From: CAZRWD01 sp964603785
Lineage (GTDB): Bacteria > Fermentibacterota > Fermentibacteria > Fermentibacterales > Fermentibacteraceae
Assembly (NCBI GenBank): GCA_964603785.1
Contig: CAZRWD010000001.1
Location: 434,001-498,000 of the forward strand
DNA: 64,000 nucleotides
Direction: 5' to 3'
Part shown: one piece after another, positions 14,779 to 23,770 of the stretch
How the letters are laid out: each line of letters starts with the position of its first letter
How positions within the stretch are numbered: position 1 is the stretch's first letter
Notes under the pieces: model-generated
Databases searched by the model: none
Told to the model about the DNA's origin: nothing
What the model saw: the letters and a program-made list of their open reading frames with translations, nothing else
Program-made: the position numbers and the translations under genes

Positions 14779-16991
14779 ACGCCGCCGCCTCCGGGCAGGA
14801 GGCTCACGAGGTCGGAGAACTCCTCCGCCGTGAGCAGCCATGGCGCTTCCTCGACGGCCTCCGCTATCTCCTCCAGGGCCTCCCGGTGCTGTCCCGCCTG
14901 CAGCTGGAGCCTGGCCAGGTCCATCCTGAGGAGGGGATCGGGGCCGAAGGCTTCGAGATAGGTCCGGAAATCGCCGGTCAGCGCGTCGATGGGATACCTG
15001 TCGTCCAGATGGAGCATGACGAGTTCCTGGAGGATGCCCGTCGCGTCGTCGCGGGCCCCGCCCGAACCGGCTGTGAGGAGGAGTGCGGCCGAGAGCAGAT
15101 CCGGGGCGCCGTTCCGCCTCCCGGTCATCGCGAGGGACCAGGCCGTGCCGGAAGGATCTGCGACAACGGCCAGCGCCCTGTCGTAGTCGGCGAAGAGCCC
15201 GTCGAACCTCTCCTCGAAGAGTATGCCGGGGGCCGTCTCGACGCCCTCCCCGCCGTCGAGGCGGAACACGCGCAGGGACTGGCCCTGGAAGACCGGTACG
15301 AACCGCTCGAGATCCTCGGGTCTGTAGTGCAGGAGCACTGCGGCGCAGCCTTCGGGCGGGCCGGTGAGCCCGGCCAGGTACATCAGGCCGCCCGTGGACC
15401 TGTCGAGCAGGAAGTCGGCCTGGTAGACGAGGATCCTGGCGTCGTGCCGTTCCATGAAGGCGGCGAGCGAGTCCTCCTCCTGGAACATCCGTGCGGCGAA
15501 CTCCTGGATTGTCGCCCTGTTGCCGCTGTTCTCGAAGAAGGTGTGGGTCACCACCGGCCGGTCCGCGTAGGCGCTGACGAAGCCAGAGATGTGCCAGTAG
15601 CACATCACCGCCTCGTCCTGTCCGACCGACCTGCCCGTCCAGCCCAGGAAGCCTTCCAGCTCCGTCTCCGTGAGCAGGGAGGGCGAGGACGAGGTCGGGA
15701 GCCCCGCGCCCTCCAGGAGGCCGGATGCGGGCACGACGGTTATCGAGTGCAGGAAGACCATGAGGGCCAGCGCGGGGTATCTCCATCTCTGCCGGATCGT
15801 CTCGAGCATCGCCGGGATGACGGCGACCGCGAGAAGGACGTGCAGCCTGTCCATGACGAGATAGGCCGCAAGCGAGACGGGCAGCGCCCATCTGGCCAGC
15901 GAGGGTCCTCTCCGCCAGAGCTTCCTGGCCCCGAAGGCGGCCACTACGAGCAGAGGGCCGAAGAGCAGGAGTATCTGACCGGCCGAGGGGGTCTCGTATC
16001 CCGCGACCCAGAACAGACGGGCATCCGGCGAGAGCAGGGCGGGGTCGGCGGGATGCCTGAACATGAACTGCAGCTTGGCCGCTATCATCTCGCCCACGTG
16101 GGCGAGGGCCGGATTGACGTGGAGGAATGTCACGGCGGCGGCGCCGAGGGCCGCGAGCAGGGGCAGCGCCGTGAACCTCTGGACGGCCGAGACTGCCAGG
16201 GCGGCGGCGACCACGGATGCGGCCGAGAGGATGGCGCCGTCATGGACCATGTGCGGCACGAGGGCCGCGCATGCGAGCTGGGCGGCCGCCGGCAGGAGGA
16301 CCGCCGGGAGGGGTGTCCCGGCTCTCGTCCGCCTCACGAGGATGTAGAAGAGCATGCCGGCCGAGATGAAGCCGGTCACCTTCCACGAGGCGCAGGCGAC
16401 TGCCAGCAGAACGGCGGCGGCGATGGAGGACGGCAGGGCCCTGCGGGCATCGGCGGCCCTGGTCGAGCGCTCCACCGCCCAGAGGAGCATCATCAGCACG
16501 GGCAGCGCCAGGGTCTCCCTGTAGAGCGATTCGCCGCGCGTCCTGAGCAGCGCCGGCAGCATGAACCCGTAGATGTGGGCGCCCAGGAGGGCCGTCCTCC
16601 TTCCGGATCCCGTCTCCCGCAGCCAGAGGTAGAGCCCGAAGATGCCGGTCACCGGCAGGATGAGGCAGAACCACCTGATGAACCGGTCGAACGGGCCGCC
16701 CGTGATCCTGTGCAGCCAGCCGGCTGCATACTCCTCGAAGATGGAGTTCTCGGACGTGTCCATCCCCCCGGGATGCATCACGAGGGTGTCGGTGGAGGGC
16801 ACCGGGAGACCCTCCGATATCATCCTGGCATAGCGGTAGGCCTGTGTTGTCTCGCCCTGCATGCGCGGGGGGGGCGGCAGGACCTCGGACGAGAACCAGG
16901 TCCTGAGGATGATGGATGAGACGGCGATCGCGGCGAGGAGGAGGGGTGTGGCTAGAGCCCCTGCTCTTCCGTCCTCACGAGAGGCGTGCAT
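14775..16991 (-). CDS. GT-C-type integral membrane protein (STT3/dolichyl transferase-like) with TPR-like tail
   Basis: A 738-residue protein with roughly a dozen hydrophobic segments between residues 15 and 420, then a soluble C-terminal part. An early loop YRYARMISEGLP...STDTLVMHPGG lies where GT-C enzymes have their catalytic loop, and the layout resembles STT3/oligosaccharyltransferase-like proteins. The diagnostic WWDYG motif is not seen. The last 70 residues are TPR-like (LQLQAGQHREALEEI). Its start lies 17 nt inside the upstream MglA-type gene. A role in glycosylating lipids or proteins at the membrane is likely but unproven. Confidence 0.6.
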   Translation of the reverse strand: MHASREDGRAGALATPLLLAAIAVSSIILRTWFSSEVLPPPPRMQGETTQAYRYARMISEGLPVPSTDTLVMHPGGMDTSENSIFEEYAAGWLHRITGGPFDRFIRWFCLILPVTGIFGLYLWLRETGSGRRTALLGAHIYGFMLPALLRTRGESLYRETLALPVLMMLLWAVERSTRAADARRALPSSIAAAVLLAVACASWKVTGFISAGMLFYILVRRTRAGTPLPAVLLPAAAQLACAALVPHMVHDGAILSAASVVAAALAVSAVQRFTALPLLAALGAAAVTFLHVNPALAHVGEMIAAKLQFMFRHPADPALLSPDARLFWVAGYETPSAGQILLLFGPLLVVAAFGARKLWRRGPSLARWALPVSLAAYLVMDRLHVLLAVAVIPAMLETIRQRWRYPALALMVFLHSITVVPASGLLEGAGLPTSSSPSLLTETELEGFLGWTGRSVGQDEAVMCYWHISGFVSAYADRPVVTHTFFENSGNRATIQEFAARMFQEEDSLAAFMERHDARILVYQADFLLDRSTGGLMYLAGLTGPPEGCAAVLLHYRPEDLERFVPVFQGQSLRVFRLDGGEGVETAPGILFEERFDGLFADYDRALAVVADPSGTAWSLAMTGRRNGAPDLLSAALLLTAGSGGARDDATGILQELVMLHLDDRYPIDALTGDFRTYLEAFGPDPLLRMDLARLQLQAGQHREALEEIAEAVEEAPWLLTAEEFSDLVSLLPGGGGV

Positions 16992-17553
16992 GACGGCGGG
17001 CCATCATTGCCGAGACGAGCTTGAGGGTTTCGGAAGGGCCTCCGCCTCCGAGCGCGACAGCCTCCACGACGGGCCAGCCGTGCCTGTTGAGCAGCCGGTT
17101 CATGACGTCCACCGGTGCGATGCCCGGCAGGTCTCTCTTGTTGTACTGCAGGACCACCGGGATCATCGAGAGGCCCAGGTTGAAGCTCTGCAGGTTCTGC
17201 TCGAGATCCTCCATGGTGTCCACATTGGCGTCCATCCGCTCCATCTGGCTGTCGGCCACGAATACGAGGCCGTCGAGACCGTCGAGGATCACCCTCCTGC
17301 TGAGGGCGTAGTAGGCCTGTCCCGGGACCGAGTAGAGATGGAGGCGCACGTTGGAGCCCTTTATCCATGCGAAGTCGACCGGGAGGAAGTCGAAGAACAC
17401 GGTCCGCTCGCCCCTCGTGCAGAGGGTGACCAGCCTGCCCCGGTGCTCGGGAGCTATGAAGTCCCTCACCCTGCGGAGGTTGGTCGTCTTGCCCGACAGT
17501 CCCGGGCCATAGTATACGATCTTGTATGCTACCTCGTTGCCGGATCTGTGCAT
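16975..17553 (-). CDS. MglA-type small Ras-like GTPase
   Basis: A 192-residue bacterial small GTPase. P-loop GPGLSGKTT at residues 16-24, G3-like region LYSVPGQAYY, G4 NKRDLP. Family knowledge: MglA switches control polarity and motility in Myxococcus with a Roadblock (MglB) GAP; no MglB gene is in this window. ATG 17553 has GGGAG 7 nt upstream and its own promoter. A second paralogue lies at 25146-25748. The downstream co-transcribed gene is a GT-C-like membrane protein. Confidence 0.85.
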   Translation of the reverse strand: MHRSGNEVAYKIVYYGPGLSGKTTNLRRVRDFIAPEHRGRLVTLCTRGERTVFFDFLPVDFAWIKGSNVRLHLYSVPGQAYYALSRRVILDGLDGLVFVADSQMERMDANVDTMEDLEQNLQSFNLGLSMIPVVLQYNKRDLPGIAPVDVMNRLLNRHGWPVVEAVALGGGGPSETLKLVSAMMARRHARLS

Positions 17554-17590
17554 GTCAGCTCCCGGTATCGGATGCCAGCGCCACCTGCCG

Positions 17591-17619
17591 ATAATGTCCC
17601 ATCGGCGACCCTGCGGCAA
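17591..17619 (-). promoter_or_regulatory. Promoter for the mglA-like gene
   Basis: -35 TTGCCG at 17619-17614, 17 bp spacer, -10 CATTAT at 17596-17591. It sits in the 87 bp gap after the DUF2723 gene and would start the minus-strand run from the GTPase toward dapF. Confidence 0.5.
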
Positions 17620-17640
17620 GCTCGACGACGCCTACGGTCC

Positions 17641-20600
17641 TCATGGAGCGGGAGTGCCCGCGGCAAGCCTGTTCACCCATTCCGTCACACCCCGCCCCGA
17701 TCCGGGGTCGGGCAGGTTCCCGGCGTACCCGTCGGGATCTCCGAGGAGGGCCTCCATGGCGGTCTCGCACCCCCCGGCACGGTACAGGGCGAGGTAGCAC
17801 AGGGCCGGATGGCCGGAGCGGGCGGCCAGCCAGGCCGTCTCCTCGTGAGGCGCCCGTGCCGACTGGAGCGTGAACCAGGATGCCGCATCGACCGCGAGGG
17901 ATGGATCCCGGGCGATGTCGGCCGCGAGCTCCGAGAGGAGATCTCCCCCCTCCTCGTCCCCCGCCAGAGATCCCAGCACGCTGCACAGGGCGGCTGCGGA
18001 CGAGGTCCTGCCCTGTGCGAGGAACCGCACCGTCTCGTCCACGGCCCCGGCCGTGGAGACCGAGTCGGCCAGGCGGACCGTCGATGCGAGGGCGCTGGTG
18101 CTGATGTCGTACCTGTCCTCGAGGCTGGTGGATGACATGTAGGTTTCGAGGTCGCTCCTTATCAGGGCCGTCATGGGATCCCCGGGGAACTCCGCCTCCA
18201 GTCCGTTCATCCTGTCCCAGGCCGAGATGTAGTTCCCGAAGGAGAGGTCCACCTCCAGGAGGAGCCATGTCGATGCCGGAGTGCCGGGAAGCATCGAATC
18301 GGCGAAGGACCTGAACTGCCCCTCCCTCTGGAAGTCGGAGGCCAGCTGCCTGAGGGCCAGGGCGGTCGATGCGAGGCGGGAGTCCCCGGATCCGGAGGCG
18401 TAGGAGTACAGCGTGTCCGCTCTTGCCGAGAGCAGGGCCGATGCGGCCCCGGGGCCCTCCATCCCGTCCAGCAGCCTCGCCTCCAGCAGGGTGTGGGAGG
18501 CCAGTATCTGCATCCACTCGTCGGGCATCTCCCTGAAGAGGTCCCTGGACCTGGACAGGGCCAGCGCCACGCTGTCCGCCTGTCCCTCGGCCAGATGCTG
18601 ATAGGCCATCCTGTGCCATGCCGAGACGTAGTTCCTCGCGAGCTGGATCGCCTGGTCGTCCTTGTAGATGGAGGGATCGTCGAACCCGGAGTAGCTGAAG
18701 GACTCCATCAGCCTCCAGCCCGTCGCGGGCACCGCCGCCCTCCTGGTAGGCCCTTCCGTGACCCTGAACGCGATGCCCTCCATCTCCAGGTAGTCCGTGA
18801 GGTACACCCGGCTGTCCTCGGAGACCGTGCCGGCCAGGTAGACCTGCCTGCCGTGCACGGGCCGCTCCCCTATCATCGAGAGCAGGACAAGGTCCTGCAT
18901 GCCGAGGGAGCCCTGCATGCCCCTGCCCTCGTAGGGAACCGCCACGGTGAACGAGCCGTGGCTCACAGCCCAGGGCCAGGCCTGGTCGAAGACCGATCGC
19001 AGTATCTCGCTGTCGGTCCCGGAGAGGGAGGGCATGCCCTCCTGGTCGACATGGAAGAAGTGCGGCCCCCAGATGAACACCGGCCTGAGGGAGTCGACGA
19101 GCCCCAGCTCGCCGAAGGGCAGCAGCAGGGGATCCCTGTCCAGCAGCTGGTGGATGTACCAGTCGGTGTTCATGAGACTGAGATTGCTGACTATCACGTC
19201 CCGCCTGACACCCAGGACGGACTGGGCGAACCAGAGGGGGAAGGTGTCGTTGTCGCCGTTCGTTATCAGAACGGCCCCGTCGGGGCACGACTCGAGCAGG
19301 TTCACCCCGTAGTCGTGTGCCACGAAGTCCCTCGACCTGTCGCACTCGTGGTAGTTCATGGCGAGCGAGATCCCGGGAAGGACGAGCGCGGCCCATGCGG
19401 CTGAGTCCCTCCTGAAGGCCTTCCTCAGAAGGGCTCCGGCGCCGATCGCCCCGAAGACGCCCCAGAGTGCGAAGGAGTCCGCGTAGAAATAGTCGCGGTC
19501 CCTCACCTCGCCGGTGGGCGTGGCTATCGGCCCGGTCTTGAAGTTCAGGTAGAAGATGAAGAAGGCGCTGGCCATGAGGAATATGGATCCGACGAGGAGC
19601 ATCACGCGCCTGTTCCTGCTCCATGTGAGCACGGCGCCCCAGATTGCGAGAGCCGTCAGGAGGAACCTGAAGGCGAGGAAGACGGGATCGCCGGCGTCGC
19701 CCAGAGCCGCCCTCCAGGAGGAGGGCCTGCCCGACTGCCAGGACAGGTAGTAGAAGTACTGCCTGACCTGGTCGGCCACCGGCCCCTTGCGGTCCAGGGG
19801 CGAGACCGCACCGTACTGCTTCCTTGCAAGCGCATCCCGGAAGGATCTCCAGTGGGAGGGGTCCGTCTCGTTGATCTCGGGGCGCTGGACGGCCCTGAGC
19901 GGCATGTAGAGATGGACGCTGAAGGCCAGCACCATCAGTCCCAGGGCGGTGAACAGGAACCTGGGGCTGCGCCAGAGGGTGGTCCGCCGCTTCAGCGCAT
20001 AGAGCAGATAGATGATCGCGATGCCGGGCAGGGCTATGAGGGCGGCAAGGTGGACCGCCACCGCCAGGGTCAGCAGATAGAGGGCGAGATAGAGCAGCCT
20101 GTCCCCCGGGAGCCCTCTGTCCATCCTCACGATCCAGAGGTCGACCACCCAGAGGATGACCACGGCCAGGAGCTGGGAGAGGGCGTACGTCTCGGTGGCG
20201 TTGTTGTTCTGCCAGACGGTGAAGCTCAGTCCTGCCAGGAGGGCGGCCGCCACGGACACCGGCCTGTAGAAGGAGGGGCCGAAACGCATCCTGGTCAGCC
20301 ATCTCTGGACCAGCCGGGCAAGGATGCCCATCGAGAGGCCTCCTGCCAGCACGCACATGAGGTTGATCCTGCTGGCCACGGACGGGATGAACGGGAGGCC
20401 GACGGCGAAGAAGCGGCCCAGCAGGACGAAGAGGGGCACGCAGGGGGGATGCGGGATCCCGGCGATCCAGGAGCAGGCTATGTACTCCCCGCTGTCCCAG
20501 AAGCTGACTGTCCGGGCCATCGTGAGGAAGTAGACGATACCTGCGATCAGGCCCGCAGCAAGGGCTACCACCCGGTCGGTCCTCACGGCGGCCCCTTGGC

Positions 20601-20646
20601 CGTCGCCGCGTCCCGTGCCGCCCTGCTCTTCCCTCGGGGTGTCCAT
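17641..20646 (-). CDS. DUF2723 membrane protein (protein O-mannosyltransferase-like)
   Basis: A 1,001-residue protein. The DUF2723 signature is near the N-terminus: VSFWDSGEYIACSW followed by GIPHPPCVPLFVLLGRFF, with about ten further membrane segments to residue 420. A soluble part has the family-typical TNGDNDTFPLWFAQSV, followed by a long helical, TPR-like C-terminal half. The family is common in Bacteroidota and relatives and is thought to be a GT-C-fold glycosyltransferase; the substrate is not established. ATG 20646 has GGAGG 4 nt upstream, and the gene starts 11 nt after the xer stop. Confidence 0.85.
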   Translation of the reverse strand: MDTPREEQGGTGRGDGQGAAVRTDRVVALAAGLIAGIVYFLTMARTVSFWDSGEYIACSWIAGIPHPPCVPLFVLLGRFFAVGLPFIPSVASRINLMCVLAGGLSMGILARLVQRWLTRMRFGPSFYRPVSVAAALLAGLSFTVWQNNNATETYALSQLLAVVILWVVDLWIVRMDRGLPGDRLLYLALYLLTLAVAVHLAALIALPGIAIIYLLYALKRRTTLWRSPRFLFTALGLMVLAFSVHLYMPLRAVQRPEINETDPSHWRSFRDALARKQYGAVSPLDRKGPVADQVRQYFYYLSWQSGRPSSWRAALGDAGDPVFLAFRFLLTALAIWGAVLTWSRNRRVMLLVGSIFLMASAFFIFYLNFKTGPIATPTGEVRDRDYFYADSFALWGVFGAIGAGALLRKAFRRDSAAWAALVLPGISLAMNYHECDRSRDFVAHDYGVNLLESCPDGAVLITNGDNDTFPLWFAQSVLGVRRDVIVSNLSLMNTDWYIHQLLDRDPLLLPFGELGLVDSLRPVFIWGPHFFHVDQEGMPSLSGTDSEILRSVFDQAWPWAVSHGSFTVAVPYEGRGMQGSLGMQDLVLLSMIGERPVHGRQVYLAGTVSEDSRVYLTDYLEMEGIAFRVTEGPTRRAAVPATGWRLMESFSYSGFDDPSIYKDDQAIQLARNYVSAWHRMAYQHLAEGQADSVALALSRSRDLFREMPDEWMQILASHTLLEARLLDGMEGPGAASALLSARADTLYSYASGSGDSRLASTALALRQLASDFQREGQFRSFADSMLPGTPASTWLLLEVDLSFGNYISAWDRMNGLEAEFPGDPMTALIRSDLETYMSSTSLEDRYDISTSALASTVRLADSVSTAGAVDETVRFLAQGRTSSAAALCSVLGSLAGDEEGGDLLSELAADIARDPSLAVDAASWFTLQSARAPHEETAWLAARSGHPALCYLALYRAGGCETAMEALLGDPDGYAGNLPDPGSGRGVTEWVNRLAAGTPAP

Positions 20647-20657
20647 GTCTCCTCCCG

Positions 20658-21551
20658 TCACTCCTCGCCCCTGGGGTGGGCCTTCGAGTATGCCTCCCTG
20701 AGCCTCTCCCCCGTGAGGTGGGTATATATCTGCGTCGTGGCGAGGCTGGCATGCCCCAGCATGTCCTGCACCGCCCTCAGGTCCGCCCCTCCGTCCAGCA
20801 GATGGGTCGCGAAGCTGTGCCTGAAGGTGTGCGGCGTCGCGCCCACGGACCTGGCCGCCCCTGCCACCCCTTTCGCAACTATCCTCCGGATGTCCCTCGG
20901 GTCGAGCCTTCGCCCCCTGGCGCTCAGGAAGAGCCACGGCTCGCCGGGTCTCCTCGCCGAGAGGACGGGTCTCCGGCGGACCCAGTCGGCTATCCGTTCG
21001 AGGGAGAGGTCCGCCACCGGTATGATTCGGTCCTTCGATCCCTTGCCCGAGACCACCCGCAGGAGCCCGGTCGAGAAGTCCAGGTGCTCGAGCCTCGCCG
21101 AGGAGGCCTCGGCGGCGCGGACGCCGGCCCCGTAGAGGAGCTCCACCACCGCCCTGTCACGCGCCCCGAGGACGGTGGAGGTGTCGTAAGCCTCCAGCAC
21201 CATCATGACCTCGGAGACCGAGAGGAATCCGGGGAGCCGTCTCCGCGTCCTCGGCATGGGGACCTTCGCGGCGGGATTCGTCTCGAGGACGCGGGCCTCC
21301 TCGAGCCACGCCCCGAAGGCCCTCAGAGCGGAGAGCTCCCTCGCGACGGACCGTGGATCGAGACCTCGCTCGGACTCGGCCCTGACGAAGGCCCTGATGG
21401 TGTTCTCGTCGAAGCGGAAGGGGCTGTCGCAGAAGTCCCTGAACCTCGCGAGATCCGAGCCGTAGGCCCTCACGGAGTGCCCGGAGAGCCCGCGGCCTCC
21501 GCCCAGCCATGCCAGGAAGGCGTCTATTCTCTGCCAGCCGTCTTCCGGCAT
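20658..21551 (-). CDS. Tyrosine recombinase XerC/XerD
   Basis: A 297-residue tyrosine recombinase with full Xer length and both domains. An N-terminal SAM-like core-binding domain (SVRAYGSDLARFRDFC) precedes the catalytic residues: Arg in GAGVRAAE, Lys in SGKGSKDR, HTFRHSF, the LGHAS His and the Tyr in TTQIYTHL. It most likely resolves chromosome dimers at dif rather than acting as a phage integrase: it sits in a housekeeping run directly after topA (overlap 28 nt) with no attachment repeat nearby. Which of XerC or XerD it is cannot be told. Confidence 0.92.
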   Translation of the reverse strand: MPEDGWQRIDAFLAWLGGGRGLSGHSVRAYGSDLARFRDFCDSPFRFDENTIRAFVRAESERGLDPRSVARELSALRAFGAWLEEARVLETNPAAKVPMPRTRRRLPGFLSVSEVMMVLEAYDTSTVLGARDRAVVELLYGAGVRAAEASSARLEHLDFSTGLLRVVSGKGSKDRIIPVADLSLERIADWVRRRPVLSARRPGEPWLFLSARGRRLDPRDIRRIVAKGVAGAARSVGATPHTFRHSFATHLLDGGADLRAVQDMLGHASLATTQIYTHLTGERLREAYSKAHPRGEE

Positions 21552-23770
21552 CTGGGACACCTCGCCCCCTTCTCGGTCTCCTCCATGAAGGGATAGCCGC
21601 ACCTGGCGCACGGCGTGGGAAGGGGCTTCCTCCACGTCGCGAACTTGCAGGCCGGATACCTGTTGCAGGAATAGAACACCCTGCCCTTCTTGGTCCTCTT
21701 CTCCACGAGCTCCCCGACGCAGCCCTCCTCGGGGCACGCCACGCCGGTCGGCACCGGCTCGGTGTGCCCGCAGGAGGGGGCCTTCTCGCACGCGAGGTAC
21801 CGACCGAACCTGCCGGTTCTCAGGAGGAGCCTCGAGCCGCACCTGGGGCATTTCCTCCCGCTGTCGGCCCCGCCCTCCGCAGACCGCCTGTAGGTGCAGG
21901 AGGGATATGCCGAGCAGGAGTAGAAGCTCCCCCACCTCCCCGGCTTCAGGACGAGATCCGCTCCGCATTCCGGGCAATTCTCGCCCGTCGGCCTGGATAT
22001 ACCCTGTCTGATGGAGCCCAGTTCCTCCACGGCCCTGGAGAGCGCCTCCTCCAGTGGGCCGTCGAGGCGCCGGACGGCCTCCTCGAAGGTCGTGTCGCCG
22101 GAGGCCACCCTGTCGAGGATCTCCTCCATGGAGGCGGTGAAGGAGAAGTCGAAGATGGCCGGGAAGAGCTCCACCAGCAGCCTGCACGTGGCGGTGCCCA
22201 GCTCGGTGGGTCTGAGCCTCTTCTCCGACAGCCTGACGTATCCCCTCTTGCGGATGGTCTCGATGATGCTGACATAGGTGGAGGGCCTCCCGAGGCCGAG
22301 TCTCTTCATCTCGGCCACCAGTCCGGCCTCGGTGAACCGCTGGGGGGGTCTGGTGAAGCACTGCTCGGCGCTCGCCTCGGCCAGGACCGCGGGTCCGGCC
22401 GCGAGACCCCCGGGGAGGGGGGACTCGAGCGACGCCTGTGCCGGGTCTATGTCCAGGAAGCCTCGGAAGACCATCTTCTCGCCCCTGGCTGCGAACTCGA
22501 TCCCCTCCGCCGAGATCACGGCCGTGGTCCGCGATATCAGGGCGTCCGCGGCCTGGGAGGCCATGAATCTCCTCCATATCAGGGCGTAGAGCTTGAGATG
22601 CTGTTCCGGGATGGCGCCCGAGAGGGAATCGGGGGTCAGCGAGGGATGTGCCGGTCTTATCGCCTCGTGGGCGTCCTGCGCCCCGCTGGCGCTCCTGAAC
22701 CTGCGGGGGGACGGCGGGAGGTGGCCCTCGCCGAGGGTGCCAGCGATGTGCTCCCGGGCGGCGGTGACCGCTTCGGGGGATATCCTGACCGAATCGGTCC
22801 TCATGTAGGTGATAAGGCCAGTGTGCTCGCCCCTGATCTCCATCCCCTCGTATAGCTCCTGGGCTATCGACATCGTCCTCGAGGGGGCCATGCCGAGGCG
22901 GCTCGAGGCACTCTGCTGGAGGGTGCTGGTGATGAAGGGCGGAAGGGGCTTGAGGACGGCCTGCTTCTCGATGGCTGACGACACGGCCCATCTCGACGCC
23001 CGGATCCGCTCGAGGAGGAGCTCGGCGTCCCGTCCGTTCCCGGGCGAGTGCCTCTCCCCGTCAGCCCTCCGGCCGTCGACCCGCAGGAGCGAGGCCTCGA
23101 ACCCGGTCCCGTGCTGCTCGAACCGGGCCTTGACGGGCCAGTACTCGACGGGGGAGAAACCCTCTATCAGGTCCTCCCTCTCCTGGACCAGCCTAAGCGC
23201 CACCGTCTGGACCCTACCGGCGCTGAGCCCCGAACCGATGGCCCGCCAGAGGTAGGGGCTGATCCTGTACCCCACGAGGCGGTCCATCACCCTCCTGGCC
23301 TGCTGGGCGTCGACGAGGTCCGTGTCGATTCCTCCGGCCCGCCTGAGGGAGGCCAGGACGGCGTCCTTCGTGATCTCGTTGAACCTGAGCCTCCGGAACC
23401 TGGTGTCATCCCTGCCGAGGAGCACCGAGAGGTGCCAGCAGATGGCCTCGCCCTCCCTGTCCGGGTCGGCGGCGAGGTAGATGTCGGTATAGCGTGCGGC
23501 TGTGCGGCGCAGGCTCTCCAGCGCGCTCCGCTTCTCCGGCAGGATGGTGTAGATCGGCTTGAACCCGGAATCGACGGCGACACCCAGCCTGTGCCTCGGG
23601 AGGTCCCTGACATGGCCCATGGACGCCACGATCTCGAAGTCGTCCCCCAGGAAGGCTTTCAGTGTCCTGGCCTTCGCCGGCGATTCTATGATGACCAGGC
23701 TCCTCCCGGAGCCCTGGGCATCCGATGCTGCTCCGGGTCTGCGGGGTTTCCTCAGAATTCGGACATCCAC
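21524..23770 (-). CDS. topA: DNA topoisomerase I
   Basis: About 748 residues. TOPRIM domain with VIIESPAKA and the DPDREGEAICWH acidic motif; active-site Tyr in GLITYMRTDS; four C-terminal zinc-ribbon units (CPECGADL, CPRCGSRL, CPEEGCVGEL, CARCGYPF). It relaxes negative supercoils. The start is uncertain: GTG 23770 is the first in-frame start after the upstream coding region ends, overlaps it by 19 nt and has an immediately adjacent, too close, GGAG. Confidence 0.95.
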   Translation of the reverse strand: MDVRILRKPRRPGAASDAQGSGRSLVIIESPAKARTLKAFLGDDFEIVASMGHVRDLPRHRLGVAVDSGFKPIYTILPEKRSALESLRRTAARYTDIYLAADPDREGEAICWHLSVLLGRDDTRFRRLRFNEITKDAVLASLRRAGGIDTDLVDAQQARRVMDRLVGYRISPYLWRAIGSGLSAGRVQTVALRLVQEREDLIEGFSPVEYWPVKARFEQHGTGFEASLLRVDGRRADGERHSPGNGRDAELLLERIRASRWAVSSAIEKQAVLKPLPPFITSTLQQSASSRLGMAPSRTMSIAQELYEGMEIRGEHTGLITYMRTDSVRISPEAVTAAREHIAGTLGEGHLPPSPRRFRSASGAQDAHEAIRPAHPSLTPDSLSGAIPEQHLKLYALIWRRFMASQAADALISRTTAVISAEGIEFAARGEKMVFRGFLDIDPAQASLESPLPGGLAAGPAVLAEASAEQCFTRPPQRFTEAGLVAEMKRLGLGRPSTYVSIIETIRKRGYVRLSEKRLRPTELGTATCRLLVELFPAIFDFSFTASMEEILDRVASGDTTFEEAVRRLDGPLEEALSRAVEELGSIRQGISRPTGENCPECGADLVLKPGRWGSFYSCSAYPSCTYRRSAEGGADSGRKCPRCGSRLLLRTGRFGRYLACEKAPSCGHTEPVPTGVACPEEGCVGELVEKRTKKGRVFYSCNRYPACKFATWRKPLPTPCARCGYPFMEETEKGARCPRCRKTAGRE

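Noticed and set aside
17555..20752. Open frame of over 1,000 codons in another frame over the DUF2723 gene
   Set aside because: A shadow of high third-position GC: its translation is low-complexity Arg/Pro/Gly with no family motif, while the chosen frame has the DUF2723 signature.
20658..21551. Xer recombinase as a sign of an integrated element
   Set aside because: No att-like repeats, integrase-type insert or phage genes; position after topA and even codon use fit a housekeeping Xer.
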